This document shows, piece by piece, positions 8,489 to 16,971 of a DNA stretch of 64,000 nucleotides. The stretch is from Chitinophaga sp. GbtcB8 (GTDB lineage Bacteria; Bacteroidota; Bacteroidia; Chitinophagales; Chitinophagaceae): NCBI RefSeq assembly GCF_019091455.1, contig NZ_JAGXJN010000011.1:1-64000 (forward strand), given 5' to 3'. The notes below the pieces were generated by a model. That model was given only the letters and a program-made list of their open reading frames with translations, was not told the DNA's origin and made no database searches. The position numbers were made by a program, and so were the translations under genes. Position 1 is the stretch's first letter, and each line of letters begins with the position of its first letter.

Positions 8489-8848
8489 ATGAACACACTT
8501 GCCTATATCATTTACCTGCTCATAACTTACCTGGTAACAGTGCGTGTAGGATTCATCTTTTACCGCAACGGGCGCCTGTTCATCCTGAACCTGTTACATC
8601 AGGATGCTGCGCTTACAGACTTTATAAACAAGATACTGCTGGTGGGTTATTACCTGCTGAACCTGGGCTACGCCGCGCTGATGCTCACCACCTGGGATAC
8701 TATTCACACCTGGACGGAGCTGCTGAGCAGCATTACCGCCATGACCGGCAAAATATTGCTTACACTGGCGCTCATCCATTTTTGTAACATGACCGGCATT
8801 TACTTTATCAGCAAACGGGATCAATCTATTACTCATTCTAAAATATAG
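8489..8848 (+). CDS. Small integral membrane protein, paralogue of next gene
   Basis: 119 residues from ATG 8489, picked because the promoter at 8439-8470 leaves only this start. Three predicted membrane helices: LAYIIYLLITYLVTV, a central YYLLNLGYAALML and GKILLTLALIHFCNM. The central motif and the order of helices are shared with the next protein (FYLLNLGFAFWVM), so the two are tandem paralogues, separated by 4 bp. I do not recognise a named family. The downstream gene is a membrane-bound M48 protease, suggesting a common membrane function. Confidence 0.7.
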   Translation: MNTLAYIIYLLITYLVTVRVGFIFYRNGRLFILNLLHQDAALTDFINKILLVGYYLLNLGYAALMLTTWDTIHTWTELLSSITAMTGKILLTLALIHFCNMTGIYFISKRDQSITHSKI

Positions 8849-8852
8849 TTGT

Positions 8853-9251
8853 ATGCAAACCTCTTACAATTTCATGGCCTATTTAATTTACCTGCCTGTG
8901 GTGATCTTATTAACCTGGTATGTAGCGCATACCCTGTTCAAAAACAGCAAAGTGTTCATGCTGGACATTTTTGGCGGCAAGGCGGAAATTGCCGGCGCCA
9001 CCAATAAGCTGTTTGAAACCGGCTTTTACCTGCTGAACCTGGGTTTTGCTTTTTGGGTAATGACCATTGCGGTTGACATTGCCAGCAACCGCCGCCTGCT
9101 GGAAATACTGAGCACCAAAATAGGCGGATTTTGCATCTACCTGGGGATCATGCTGTTCTTTAACCTGTACCTGTTTTTCCGGGGCAGAAGGATCTCTAAG
9201 GAAAAAGCACGTCTGGCCACCGTTCCCGTACCGCCGCCTGCCATCAGCTGA
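8853..9251 (+). CDS. Small integral membrane protein, paralogue of previous gene
   Basis: 132 residues, three predicted membrane helices (YLIYLPVVILLTWYV, FYLLNLGFAFWVMTI, GGFCIYLGIMLFFNLYLFF) and a short basic tail ending in PVPPP. It repeats the layout of the gene before it, including NK-x(6)-G-(F/Y)-YLLNLG. The gene starts 4 bp after its neighbour, so they are almost certainly co-transcribed. A terminator-like hairpin follows at 9278. Function unknown. Confidence 0.75.
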   Translation: MQTSYNFMAYLIYLPVVILLTWYVAHTLFKNSKVFMLDIFGGKAEIAGATNKLFETGFYLLNLGFAFWVMTIAVDIASNRRLLEILSTKIGGFCIYLGIMLFFNLYLFFRGRRISKEKARLATVPVPPPAIS

Positions 9252-9277
9252 CCTTTCATCCCCATACCATACATCCA

Positions 9278-9304
9278 CAGCACATGCCATTAAGGTATGT
9301 GCTG
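9278..9304 (+). terminator. Hairpin, probable weak terminator
   Basis: Stem CAGCACATGCC/GGTATGTGCTG (9278-9288 with 9294-9304, one G-T pair), 5-nt loop, followed by CTTTGGTTT. It separates the two small membrane-protein genes from the protease gene. Confidence 0.5.
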
Positions 9305-9372
9305 CTTTGGTTTATAGATTTTTTTTATTATGTTGTGTAATATTTACCAATGCCAACACTACAACCTGTGCC

Positions 9373-11469
9373 ATGAATTCATTGTCATATCCATTGCCGC
9401 CGGCCCATGTTTATCCGGAAAAGTTAACGCCATCACCCGGATTCAGACAACAAGCCGTTAAAGTTATTATCGCTATCCTGCTTTTTTTAATCACCTATGT
9501 GCTGTTATTGGCTGTGGCCGTGGGTTTGGCCATTGCCTGCTGTTATGCCGGTATTTGGATAGTAGTGCATTTACCTAAGTTGATCACTATCATTTTAGGC
9601 GGAGGGCTGGTATGTGTAGGTATTTCCGTGCTGTACTTCCTGGTGAAGTTTATGTTTGCGGTTTCAAAGGATGAAAATGCCGCGCGCATTCCCGTTACAG
9701 AAGAAGAGCAGCCGCAGCTCTTTGCCTTCATACGCCGGCTCACCACTGATACCAATACCCGTTTCCCGAAAAAAATATTCCTGTCGCCGGATGTAAATGC
9801 CTGTGTATTTTATCATTCCAGCTTCTGGAGCATGTTCCTGCCCGTACGTAAGAACCTGGAAATAGGCCTGGGGCTGGTGAACAGCATTAACATCAGCGAG
9901 TTTAAAGCCGTAATGGCGCATGAGTTTGGGCACTTTAGCCAGCGCAGTATGAAGCTGGGCAGCTTTACGTATAATACTAACCGTATTATTTATAACATGC
10001 TGTATGATAACAATGGTTATACGGCTTTCCTGCAGGCCTGGGGTAACCTGCACAGCTACCTGGCCCTTTTTGCCAACATTACCATCAAGATAGCGCAGGG
10101 CATCCAATGGATCCTGCGCGGCATGTATACGCTGATCAACAAAAGTTACCTGGCCCTGAGCCGGGAAATGGAATTTCATGCAGATACCATTGCGGCTAGT
10201 GTGGCAGGCGGTAATAACCTGGTAACAGCCCTGAGCAGGGTAGAGGTGGCCGGCGGGTGCTACACCTCTGCCATTAATGCGGCCAATGAATGGCTGCGTG
10301 AAAAAAAGGTGGCCCGTAATATTTTCCGTAACCAGCTTACCGTGTTCCGTTCCATGGCCAGCCAGCACCAGCTGCCGCTGAAACAGGGCCTGCCGGATAT
10401 TAGCTACCAGTTCATCCGCTCTTTTTCCAAATCCAGGATCAATTATAAAAATCAATGGGCCAGCCACCCTACGCTGGAAGAACGTAAGGTACACCTGGAG
10501 CAGGTGGCCATGGATGCCCCGGCCGATGATACCAGCGCCTGGGTACTGTTCCGTGATGCAGAGGCCCTGCAGGAAAAGCTGACAGCTAACCTGTACCACG
10601 CAGTGCCTATGGAAGGTGAAATAAAACACTACGATGACCGGGAGTTTGATACCTGGCATGCAGAACAGCAGGAAACTTACCGCCTGCCGGCTGCCTACAA
10701 AGGTTTTTATGACAGCCGTTATATTAACGTAACAGAATGGGATCTTAACACTAATGAATACACGCCGCAACCAGGCGGCTTTGAAACGCTGTTCAGCGAG
10801 GAGAACGGGCAGATCCAGGCTTCTATTACCACCAATGAGAACGACCTGGCCATTTTAAGAGCTATTAAGGAAAAACGGCTGGATGTTACCAGCTTTGACT
10901 TTGACGGCGCCAAGTATACCCACCAGGATTGCGACAGCATTATAACCCGGCTGGAAAAAGAGATCGAACAATTAAAAGTGCAGCAGGCGCAGCTGGATAA
11001 AGAGGCCTTCAGCTTTTTTTATACCCATGCCAATGGCCAAAAAGAGCATGTGCTGGCGCAGTACCGGCAGTTCCAGGCATTTGGCAAACGGAATGATGCA
11101 TACCTGGAAATTGTGCATAAGATCAACACTACGCTGCAGCCCTTTTATGACGGCAACCTTACCCTGGGGCAGGTGAATGCAGCTGTAGAACAGCTACGTA
11201 ACAACTATGAATGGGAATTTAAAAGAGCCTTGCAGGCGCTTATTAATGAACAGGTGATCACCCCGGAAACACCCGGTGACCTGTACAATAAGATATTGGC
11301 GTTTATAGATACCCGTTATACCTATTTCAAAGACAATAGTTTCCAGAATGATGAGCTGAACGGGCTGTATGATCTGGCCGTGAAAGTGGCCGGGGAGCTG
11401 AGTGACATCCGTTTCCGGTATTATAAAAAAATGCTGGAAACACAGCTGGAATCCTACGCACATCAATAA
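9373..11469 (+). CDS. M48-family zinc metalloprotease, membrane-bound
   Basis: 698 residues from ATG 9373. Two membrane segments (about residues 30-80) precede the catalytic domain, which contains the zinc motif HEFGH at residues 183-187 (context VMAHEFGHFSQRSMKLG) and the third-ligand region SREMEFHADTIAA at about 264-276, as in M48 (Ste24/HtpX) proteases. An additional C-terminal half of about 350 residues is rich in charged helices (coiled-coil-like IITRLEKEIEQLKVQQAQLDK near 545) and is much longer than HtpX. An in-frame ATG at 9307 exists but would place a second hydrophobic stretch ahead of a natural cytosolic start. Membrane protein quality control is the family role; target unknown. 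Confidence 0.88.
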   Translation: MNSLSYPLPPAHVYPEKLTPSPGFRQQAVKVIIAILLFLITYVLLLAVAVGLAIACCYAGIWIVVHLPKLITIILGGGLVCVGISVLYFLVKFMFAVSKDENAARIPVTEEEQPQLFAFIRRLTTDTNTRFPKKIFLSPDVNACVFYHSSFWSMFLPVRKNLEIGLGLVNSINISEFKAVMAHEFGHFSQRSMKLGSFTYNTNRIIYNMLYDNNGYTAFLQAWGNLHSYLALFANITIKIAQGIQWILRGMYTLINKSYLALSREMEFHADTIAASVAGGNNLVTALSRVEVAGGCYTSAINAANEWLREKKVARNIFRNQLTVFRSMASQHQLPLKQGLPDISYQFIRSFSKSRINYKNQWASHPTLEERKVHLEQVAMDAPADDTSAWVLFRDAEALQEKLTANLYHAVPMEGEIKHYDDREFDTWHAEQQETYRLPAAYKGFYDSRYINVTEWDLNTNEYTPQPGGFETLFSEENGQIQASITTNENDLAILRAIKEKRLDVTSFDFDGAKYTHQDCDSIITRLEKEIEQLKVQQAQLDKEAFSFFYTHANGQKEHVLAQYRQFQAFGKRNDAYLEIVHKINTTLQPFYDGNLTLGQVNAAVEQLRNNYEWEFKRALQALINEQVITPETPGDLYNKILAFIDTRYTYFKDNSFQNDELNGLYDLAVKVAGELSDIRFRYYKKMLETQLESYAHQ

Positions 11470-11472
11470 GGA

Positions 11473-12972
11473 TCACAATCCCCATTGCTCCATAATAGTA
11501 TTGGTAAATACTTTTTTAACATCCGGCTTTAATAGCTGGTTCCTGGCTTTTACCCAGGCATCCAGCCGGTCGCCGTACATTTTTTTCATACGTTTAGGCG
11601 TAAGCTCATTTACCTTGCCCCAGTGAAAGGTGAAAGGTATATGCTGTTTTTCCAGCTCTTTCCATACTGCTTTGTAAAAAGAATAGGTGGTTTTGGAAAA
11701 GGCTGCATCCAGCTCCACTACACAGGTGTAAGGGAATCGTGTAAAGGCCAGCAAAGCGCCGGACTGTTTTATGAACCGGAAAGCAAAAAGCCCTGCAAAG
11801 GGGCCCTTGGAATTATTAAGCGCCAGTAACAGGTCTATAACTGTATTCACATGCTCAATTGGTATACCAACAGCAGCGCTCAGCAATTTGCCATGCAGGT
11901 CGGTATTAGAGAATATTTCCCCTAAAATGCCCTGCTGATTTTTGTAGGGTGTTAGTGCGCCTGCCAGTAAATTATTTACCAGCAGGGGCACGGTGCTGGG
12001 TATGGCATTTGTGAGCTTGCCTATAAAACAAGGTGCATCATCGCCCGGGCCAATGCCCTGTGTATTGCTTACCGGCGGGGTATAACCAGCGTGGTAGGGC
12101 CTTTTATACATGCTGGTAACATAAGCGCCTTTCTTTAAGTTATACGGGTTAATGATCACCTGGAAATGGTAAGGGCGCTCATTCCCAGCCGGCAGCGTAG
12201 CTTTGGAAAAATCCAGTGTTTGCATCCAGCTGCGTAAAGCGGCATCCAAAGGCCTGCATTCAAGATGGGCTTCCAGCAGGAAGAGTGGTTCTGTTTCGAT
12301 CATTACCCCGTGAATAATGCCAAAGCTGCCAAAGCTCACCAGCGCAGCATTAAACAGCTCATCATCCCGTACCAGCTCTGCATCCAGTAAAGCAATAAAG
12401 CTATCTGATACCACGGGATTGGTGCTGCGCTCCAGCCATATGTGACGGTCCGGCGCCAGTATGAGGTGCAGGCCTGTTACCACATCCTGCACCGCGCCTA
12501 CATCAAAGGCTGATCCATGTAAGCCGGTGGATATAGCGCCCGCAATGGTTTGCCCGTTGCTGGCGCCGGATGTTTTCAGGGAAAGCCCCCGCTCTTTCAG
12601 ATATGCGGACAGCTCCCATATGGCGGTGCCGCATTGCGCCAGGAAAAGTTTTGACGGATCGCCTTTATACGCCGCCGTAACACTGGCCGGTGAAATTTCA
12701 AACACCGTGTTCAGCGCCTTTGTATCCAGTATAATACCATTGGTAGCGGCAATAGGGGTAAATGACCAGCCCGCGCCTAACCCGCGTAAAGCGCTGTTAT
12801 TATTAATGGCTTCCTGTATCAGCTGCTGAAAACCTTTGGTGGCCGCATTATACGTATCCAGCGCCGTACCGCTGCCATTGCCCAGTTCATACAGGTTCTG
12901 GATGGTATGGGCAAAGGTTTCATGCCGGTTCTCCCATTCGGTATTGTTGGTTTTGAAAATTTTCATGCTCAT
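11473..12972 (-). CDS. FAD-linked oxidase, aldonolactone/VAO type
   Basis: 499 residues. The N-terminal half is a PCMH-type FAD-binding domain (LRGLGAGWSFTPIAATNGIILDT, SGASNGQTIAGAISTGLHGSAFDVGAVQDVV). The C-terminal part ends with the HWGKVNELTPKRMKKMYGD stretch typical of D-arabinono-1,4-lactone oxidase-like proteins (ALO/GULO), which oxidise sugar lactones or alditols with oxygen or cytochrome as acceptor. No signal peptide is visible. The start ATG overlaps the stop of the upstream lipoprotein gene by four bases (ATGA), so the two are translationally coupled. A second in-frame ATG six bases later is equally possible. Substrate cannot be told. Confidence 0.82.
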   Translation of the reverse strand: MSMKIFKTNNTEWENRHETFAHTIQNLYELGNGSGTALDTYNAATKGFQQLIQEAINNNSALRGLGAGWSFTPIAATNGIILDTKALNTVFEISPASVTAAYKGDPSKLFLAQCGTAIWELSAYLKERGLSLKTSGASNGQTIAGAISTGLHGSAFDVGAVQDVVTGLHLILAPDRHIWLERSTNPVVSDSFIALLDAELVRDDELFNAALVSFGSFGIIHGVMIETEPLFLLEAHLECRPLDAALRSWMQTLDFSKATLPAGNERPYHFQVIINPYNLKKGAYVTSMYKRPYHAGYTPPVSNTQGIGPGDDAPCFIGKLTNAIPSTVPLLVNNLLAGALTPYKNQQGILGEIFSNTDLHGKLLSAAVGIPIEHVNTVIDLLLALNNSKGPFAGLFAFRFIKQSGALLAFTRFPYTCVVELDAAFSKTTYSFYKAVWKELEKQHIPFTFHWGKVNELTPKRMKKMYGDRLDAWVKARNQLLKPDVKKVFTNTIMEQWGL

Positions 12973-13295
12973 AACCGGCCGTTTTTAGGACAAGGTTTAC
13001 CACAGCGGTATTCCACCTTTACCGGGCAGTAAATGCCCAGGGACACTACTGTAACAAGCGCATAACCCAGGTTGGTCTTAACCCGCACCTCCGACATGCC
13101 ATAGATATTCAGGCTGTCGCAATTAGGAGTGCTAAGCTGTTTGGGCTTTTGTACCAGGCCCCAGAACCAGCTATGCGCGGTGAGCCTGGTGATCTCTGAA
13201 CCTTCCTGGTTTTTGGTAGCAATACGGTAGGAATAACAGCTGCTGAACGACATGACAGAAATGGCCAGTAACAGGGTTAGTAGCAAATTTTTCAT
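12969..13295 (-). CDS. Bor-like small lipoprotein
   Basis: 108 residues from the ATG at 13295, chosen because it opens a lipoprotein signal (MKNLLLTLLLAISVMSFSSC, lipid-modified Cys at residue 20); the frame extends upstream but without signal. The mature part HSWFWGLVQK...VKTNLGYALVTVVSLGIYCPVKVEYRC resembles the Bor family (lambda Bor/Iss, PF06291), including the ending VVSLGIY-P-V-YRC. Bor/Iss proteins are outer-membrane lipoproteins linked to serum resistance in enterobacteria; in Bacteroidota no such role is known to me. It is coupled to the FAD oxidase gene by a 4-base overlap. Confidence 0.72.
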   Translation of the reverse strand: MKNLLLTLLLAISVMSFSSCYSYRIATKNQEGSEITRLTAHSWFWGLVQKPKQLSTPNCDSLNIYGMSEVRVKTNLGYALVTVVSLGIYCPVKVEYRCGKPCPKNGRL

Positions 13296-13524
13296 TAGGG
13301 AATTTTTGGGGTCAAATAATATACAGGGGCAAATTATAGCATATTGCTGTGCCGGCCAGCCACCATTGCGTAATTGGCTGCTGCTGATTAACAAGTGGTG
13401 GAAAGCAACCGTTAAATGGAATAGGGGACCGTGATATTTATCAATGCTTTTTTTTATCCTGGATCAATGTTTTAAAGTGCTTACCCGTTGCAACTTTGCA
13501 CTATAAAAATTAAAGCACAAAGTT

Positions 13525-13971
13525 ATGTTCCAACAGGTTTTTAGTACAGATAACAACTGGCCCGGCCTTATTTTACGCCTTACGTTAGGACTGGTTATTT
13601 TTCCCCATGCTGCACAAAAATTATTCGGATGGTTTAATGGCCCCGGATTATCCGGCGAAATGCATTACCTCACGCAAACCACCGGCCTGTCGACCTTTAC
13701 AGCGGTCATGGTAATACTGGTAGAATGTGGCGGCACACTACTGCTGCTAAGCGGCCTGGCCACCCGTATTGCTGCCGTAGGCATCATGGGTTTATTCATT
13801 GGGATGATTGTAGTGGTGCACTATAAAAGCGGTTTTTTCATGAACTGGTTTGCACAGGCGCCGGCCGGGCAGGAGGGATTTGAATATCACCTGCTGGTGA
13901 TAGGGATGTGCGTGGTTTTGATCCTTACCGGTGGCGGCCGTTTTTCTGTAGACAGGCTAATAGGCAATTAA
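13525..13971 (+). CDS. DoxX-family membrane protein
   Basis: 148 residues, four predicted membrane helices. It starts with the DoxX hallmark region LILRLTLGLVIFPHAAQKLFGWFNGPG, followed by MVILVECGGTLLLLSGLATRIAAVGIMG and a final helix after EYHLLVIG. DoxX-like proteins are small inner-membrane proteins sometimes associated with quinone or thiosulfate redox systems, but many are of unknown function. Length fits the family. It stands alone; the short gap after it contains a word-repeat arm. Confidence 0.9.
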   Translation: MFQQVFSTDNNWPGLILRLTLGLVIFPHAAQKLFGWFNGPGLSGEMHYLTQTTGLSTFTAVMVILVECGGTLLLLSGLATRIAAVGIMGLFIGMIVVVHYKSGFFMNWFAQAPAGQEGFEYHLLVIGMCVVLILTGGGRFSVDRLIGN

Positions 13972-13984
13972 TAAACAGCTTTTA

Positions 13985-14010
13985 GCATTTAGCTTTTAGC
14001 GTTTGGCATT
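13985..14010. repeat. Inverted partner of the 2958-2983 word repeat
   Basis: TTTAGCGTTTGGCATT (13995-14010) is the exact reverse complement of 2958-2973, and the match extends to 25 of 26 bases with 13985-13993. The surrounding 13976-13994 consists of further TTTTAGC words like those at 8061-8090. Confidence 0.7.
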
Positions 14011-14038
14011 AAAAGTCTTTTTTTAAATTGGGTTCGTT

Positions 14039-14821
14039 ATGATACAAAAAGACTTTGCTAACCGGGTAGTAACCATGCTGAAAGAGGATGCCCGCGTAAT
14101 TGGCCTGGCGGCAGCCGGTTCCTGGATCACAGATGAAATAGATGCCTTCTCTGACCTGGACCTGGTGCTGGTTACCCGCGACACTGTTGCCGGTAACAAA
14201 ACACAAATGCTGGCTTATGCGCAGCAATTTGGCAAGCTGCTGAATGCCTTTACCGGCGAGCATGTGGGCGAGCCCCGTTTGCTCATTTGTTTGTACGATG
14301 ATCCGCTGCTGCATGTGGATATTAAATTCCTGACCTTGCCGGAGTTCCATCACCGTGTAGAAAACCCCGTGGTGCTGCTGGAAAAGGATCAGCAGCTAAC
14401 AAACATCATCAGCAATACTACGGCTGCCTGGCCTTACCCGGACTACCAGTGGCTGGAAGATCGCTTCTGGACCTGGGTACATTACGGAGCCACCAAACTG
14501 GGGCGGGGGGAGTATTTTGAAACCATGGATATGCTGGCCTTTTTACGGGCACGGGTACTGGCCCCGCTATTGCAGGTCCGCAACGGGCTGCAGCCCCGGG
14601 GTATGCGGCGGCTGGAGACCAATTTACCACCCGCAGACCTGGACAGGTTAATGGCCACAGTACCGCAGTACAAACCTTTATCCTTACTGGAAGCCTTGCG
14701 CCGGAGCATAAACCTGTACAGGGTTTTGCGGGATGAGCTGTATCCCGCCGGCATTATTTTACAAAGCGCGGCAGAAAAAAGAAGTATGGAATACCTGGAG
14801 GAGGTTGGCGCTCACTTATAA
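14039..14821 (+). CDS. Nucleotidyltransferase-fold protein
   Basis: 260 residues. The pol-beta nucleotidyltransferase signature is present near the N-terminus: Gly27-Ser28 in AAAGSW, then SDLDLVLV with Asp39 and Asp41, and a third acidic position probably in LLHVDIKF. The remaining part is helical with WTWVHYGATKLGRGEYFE, similar to aminoglycoside adenylyltransferase-like or streptomycin-type enzymes found widely in Bacteroidota. Resistance activity is possible but cannot be claimed. The 3' end overlaps the convergent DUF1801 gene by 6 bp. Confidence 0.75.
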   Translation: MIQKDFANRVVTMLKEDARVIGLAAAGSWITDEIDAFSDLDLVLVTRDTVAGNKTQMLAYAQQFGKLLNAFTGEHVGEPRLLICLYDDPLLHVDIKFLTLPEFHHRVENPVVLLEKDQQLTNIISNTTAAWPYPDYQWLEDRFWTWVHYGATKLGRGEYFETMDMLAFLRARVLAPLLQVRNGLQPRGMRRLETNLPPADLDRLMATVPQYKPLSLLEALRRSINLYRVLRDELYPAGIILQSAAEKRSMEYLEEVGAHL

Positions 14822-15241
14822 TGAACCGGGGTATTTTTCTTTCATGGCATTGCTGGCCTGTGTAACCATTGTTTTCAGCACGTTGGTATCCACATCCTCC
14901 AGCTTTTTGATGTACAGGCAGCCCTTGCCTGTTTTGTGTTTGCCCAGCTTTTCCAGCAGGGGGGAATGATCAAAGCTGCCCAGCATCAGGTAAAAAGTAA
15001 AAGCCTCTTTGCGGGGCGAAAAGCCGGTTAAAGGTGCATCGCCCTCATGCCCGCTGTCGTATTTGTAATGGTAGCTGCCAAAGCCCACAATCGCGGTGCC
15101 CCACATTTTGGGTGTATAACCGGTGGCCTGCTGCATCAGCTCCAGGATGGCATAGCTGTCTGTACGTTTTTTTTCATCGGTTATGGTATCCAGGAAGGCC
15201 GTAACGCTGCTACCGGTGGGCTGGGTTTTCTGTTTTGCCAT
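14816..15241 (-). CDS. DUF1801 domain protein
   Basis: 141 residues with the DUF1801 (PF08818) core: VTAFLDTITDEKKRTDSYAILELMQQATG, then MWGTAIVGFGSYHYKYDSG and GFSPRKEAFTFYLMLG, ending with LGKHKTGKGCLYIKKLEDVD. Length is normal for the family. The family has an alpha/beta fold related to YdhG and no settled biochemical function. It converges on the nucleotidyltransferase gene, sharing the last 6 bp. The upstream gap 15242-15509 holds no gene or clear terminator. Confidence 0.9.
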   Translation of the reverse strand: MAKQKTQPTGSSVTAFLDTITDEKKRTDSYAILELMQQATGYTPKMWGTAIVGFGSYHYKYDSGHEGDAPLTGFSPRKEAFTFYLMLGSFDHSPLLEKLGKHKTGKGCLYIKKLEDVDTNVLKTMVTQASNAMKEKYPGSL

Positions 15242-15509
15242 TAGAAGGGGTATTTAGTTCAAATATAACAAGTTTTTATAAGGAGTATTTGCACTGATAA
15301 GCGAATGATTTTCAGGCTAAGAAGCCCTATGGGCGGCCCCTGCCATATCTGTGTGATTTGGTGATTTCAAAATATTTGGTATATTTAGTGAGACGCATAA
15401 TGTTGTGGACTATGATCCTGTATTTGTAGACCAAAACCTACAGATTTTATCCAGAATCCCATACTAGATTGCAATGTAATTCGTTATCAGTACTCATAAA
15501 AAACATTCC

Positions 15510-16142
15510 GTGGAGAGAATTGTACGTGTCCTACTGCTGTCGCTGTTAGTATTTGCCTACCGGCCTGAGGTGAAAGCGCAAGGTCTTGACTACAAATTGC
15601 TAAGGACTATTAACTACAACCGTGACGATGAATTTGACGGTTTTATGAACGGTGTCAGCAACAGCATGTATACCGTTTCTGCCGCCTTGCCCATTAGCCA
15701 GCTGGTAATAGGGTATGCTACCGGCAATAAAATCACCATCCAGAATGGCTGGACTACTGTAGGTGCGCTGGCAATAAGTTTTGGCGCTACTACCGCTATG
15801 AAGAATGCATTCCGCCGTAACCGGCCTTTTATGAATCACCCTGAGCTGTTAACGGCCCAAACAGATAATAGCCCTTCTTTCCCCTCTGGTCATACATCTA
15901 CTGCGTTTGCCTGTGCGGCGGCGCTTAGCCTTGAATATCCCAAATGGTATGTAATAGCACCTTCATTTGCCTGGGCAGGCGCTGTTGGGTATTCCCGCAT
16001 GTACCTGGGCCGGCATTATCCCAGTGATGTGCTCGTAGGTGCGGTGATAGGCACCGGGTCTGCATATCTGAGCTATAAGCTGAATAAGTGGATAGACGGA
16101 AAACACAAGAAGACACCTGTAACGCCGGTACCGCTGTTCTAG
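15510..16142 (+). CDS. PAP2-family phosphatase, exported or membrane
   Basis: 210 residues translated from a GTG start (GTG GAG AGA ATT), giving a signal-like N-terminus (VLLLSLLVFAYRPEVKAQ). The three PAP2 signature motifs are all present: KNAFRRNRPF, SFPSGHTSTAFA and SRMYLGRHYPSDVLVG, with the catalytic histidines in PSGH and GRHYPSD. Such enzymes dephosphorylate phosphatidic acid or undecaprenyl pyrophosphate, or act on lipid A. The C-terminal tail is basic. It converges with the SGNH hydrolase gene, 20 bp apart. Confidence 0.92.
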   Translation: MERIVRVLLLSLLVFAYRPEVKAQGLDYKLLRTINYNRDDEFDGFMNGVSNSMYTVSAALPISQLVIGYATGNKITIQNGWTTVGALAISFGATTAMKNAFRRNRPFMNHPELLTAQTDNSPSFPSGHTSTAFACAAALSLEYPKWYVIAPSFAWAGAVGYSRMYLGRHYPSDVLVGAVIGTGSAYLSYKLNKWIDGKHKKTPVTPVPLF

Positions 16143-16162
16143 CGGGCGCCACTCCTAATTTC

Positions 16163-16888
16163 TTATTGCAATAATTTCCCCAGGTTAGCGGGGTAGCTTT
16201 CTGCTTCCGTACCGCCGGAACCCTGTGTGATGCTATCTCCCAAACACACCACCCGCTTTGCCGGCAGCTGTTTGTAGGTGATACAATCATACACGGCCAG
16301 CGCTATAAAGCGGTAACCATCTGCTGTAGGGTGCACCCCATCTTTACTACGGCTGTTGACCTCATTCCGCAGCAGCGCTGCTTTATCGGTTCCCACCTGA
16401 CCTATCTTTTCAAACACTGCGCCCAGCTCCAGCAGGGTAGCCCCTTGCGCGGCCGCTACTTCCCGGATGGCATTGTTAATGGCCATGCGCCGCTCATCCG
16501 GCGTTTCATTGGCAAAAAAGGAAGCCGGATGGCGGGTTAGCAGGTAAGGCGTATAAAAGGGCAGAATGGTCATTAAAAGCACCTTGCTGCCGCTGTTGCC
16601 AATGCGTTGTACCAGCTCCGTAAGGTTGGCTTTATATTGTTCTAAAGGAATGTATTTTTCATGGTTCATACTGTCGTTCGTGCCTGCCATCAGAACAGTG
16701 AGCTCCGGCTGGTGGGAGAGGCAATCTTTTTCCAGGCGGTTCAGCAGGTCCTGGGTATTGTTACCGCCAATACCGGCATTGATCACAAAAGTATCATCCT
16801 GCTCCGGCGTATGCGGCCGGGCAGTCAAAGACAAGGGTAGGGCGGCGCCCATCAGGGCAGTATTGGTCAGAAAAGTTCTCCGGTTCAT
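16163..16888 (-). CDS. SGNH/GDSL hydrolase with circularly permuted motif order
   Basis: 241 residues, Tat-type signal (MNRRTFLTN then a hydrophobic stretch). All SGNH blocks are present but in the order II-III-V-I: NAGIGGNN at about 37-44, MAGTND at 67-72, SKDGVHP with Asp183 and His186, and only then VVCLGDSITQGSG with the nucleophile Ser219 near the C-terminus, ending at AESYPANLGKLLQ. In ordinary members GDSIT opens the protein and leads directly into VINAGIGGNN; here that junction has been cut and the old ends joined through YDCITYKQLPAKR. The reading frame is intact and all catalytic residues remain, so an active esterase or acetylhydrolase is plausible. Confidence 0.85.
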   Translation of the reverse strand: MNRRTFLTNTALMGAALPLSLTARPHTPEQDDTFVINAGIGGNNTQDLLNRLEKDCLSHQPELTVLMAGTNDSMNHEKYIPLEQYKANLTELVQRIGNSGSKVLLMTILPFYTPYLLTRHPASFFANETPDERRMAINNAIREVAAAQGATLLELGAVFEKIGQVGTDKAALLRNEVNSRSKDGVHPTADGYRFIALAVYDCITYKQLPAKRVVCLGDSITQGSGGTEAESYPANLGKLLQ

Positions 16889-16971
16889 GAAGGAAGCTGT
16901 TTAGCAGCATTAAGATAAAGTAAAAGCAGGGAATGTGAAAAGTTTGGGGATAGGCAGGGAAGTGGGAACGG

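Noticed and set aside
9307..9372. Upstream start for the M48 protease
   Set aside because: Would add a hydrophobic, Cys- and Thr-rich leader that lies on the 3' part of a terminator hairpin; the ATG at 9373 fits the family better.
9664..10770. Long minus-strand frame of 368 codons opposite the M48 protease
   Set aside because: It is antisense to a protein with clear zinc motifs, has no family resemblance and is rich in residues expected from reverse reading of GC-biased codons.
14039..14821. Antibiotic resistance adenylyltransferase
   Set aside because: The nucleotidyltransferase fold is visible but no signature separates a resistance enzyme from general family members, so no such name was given.
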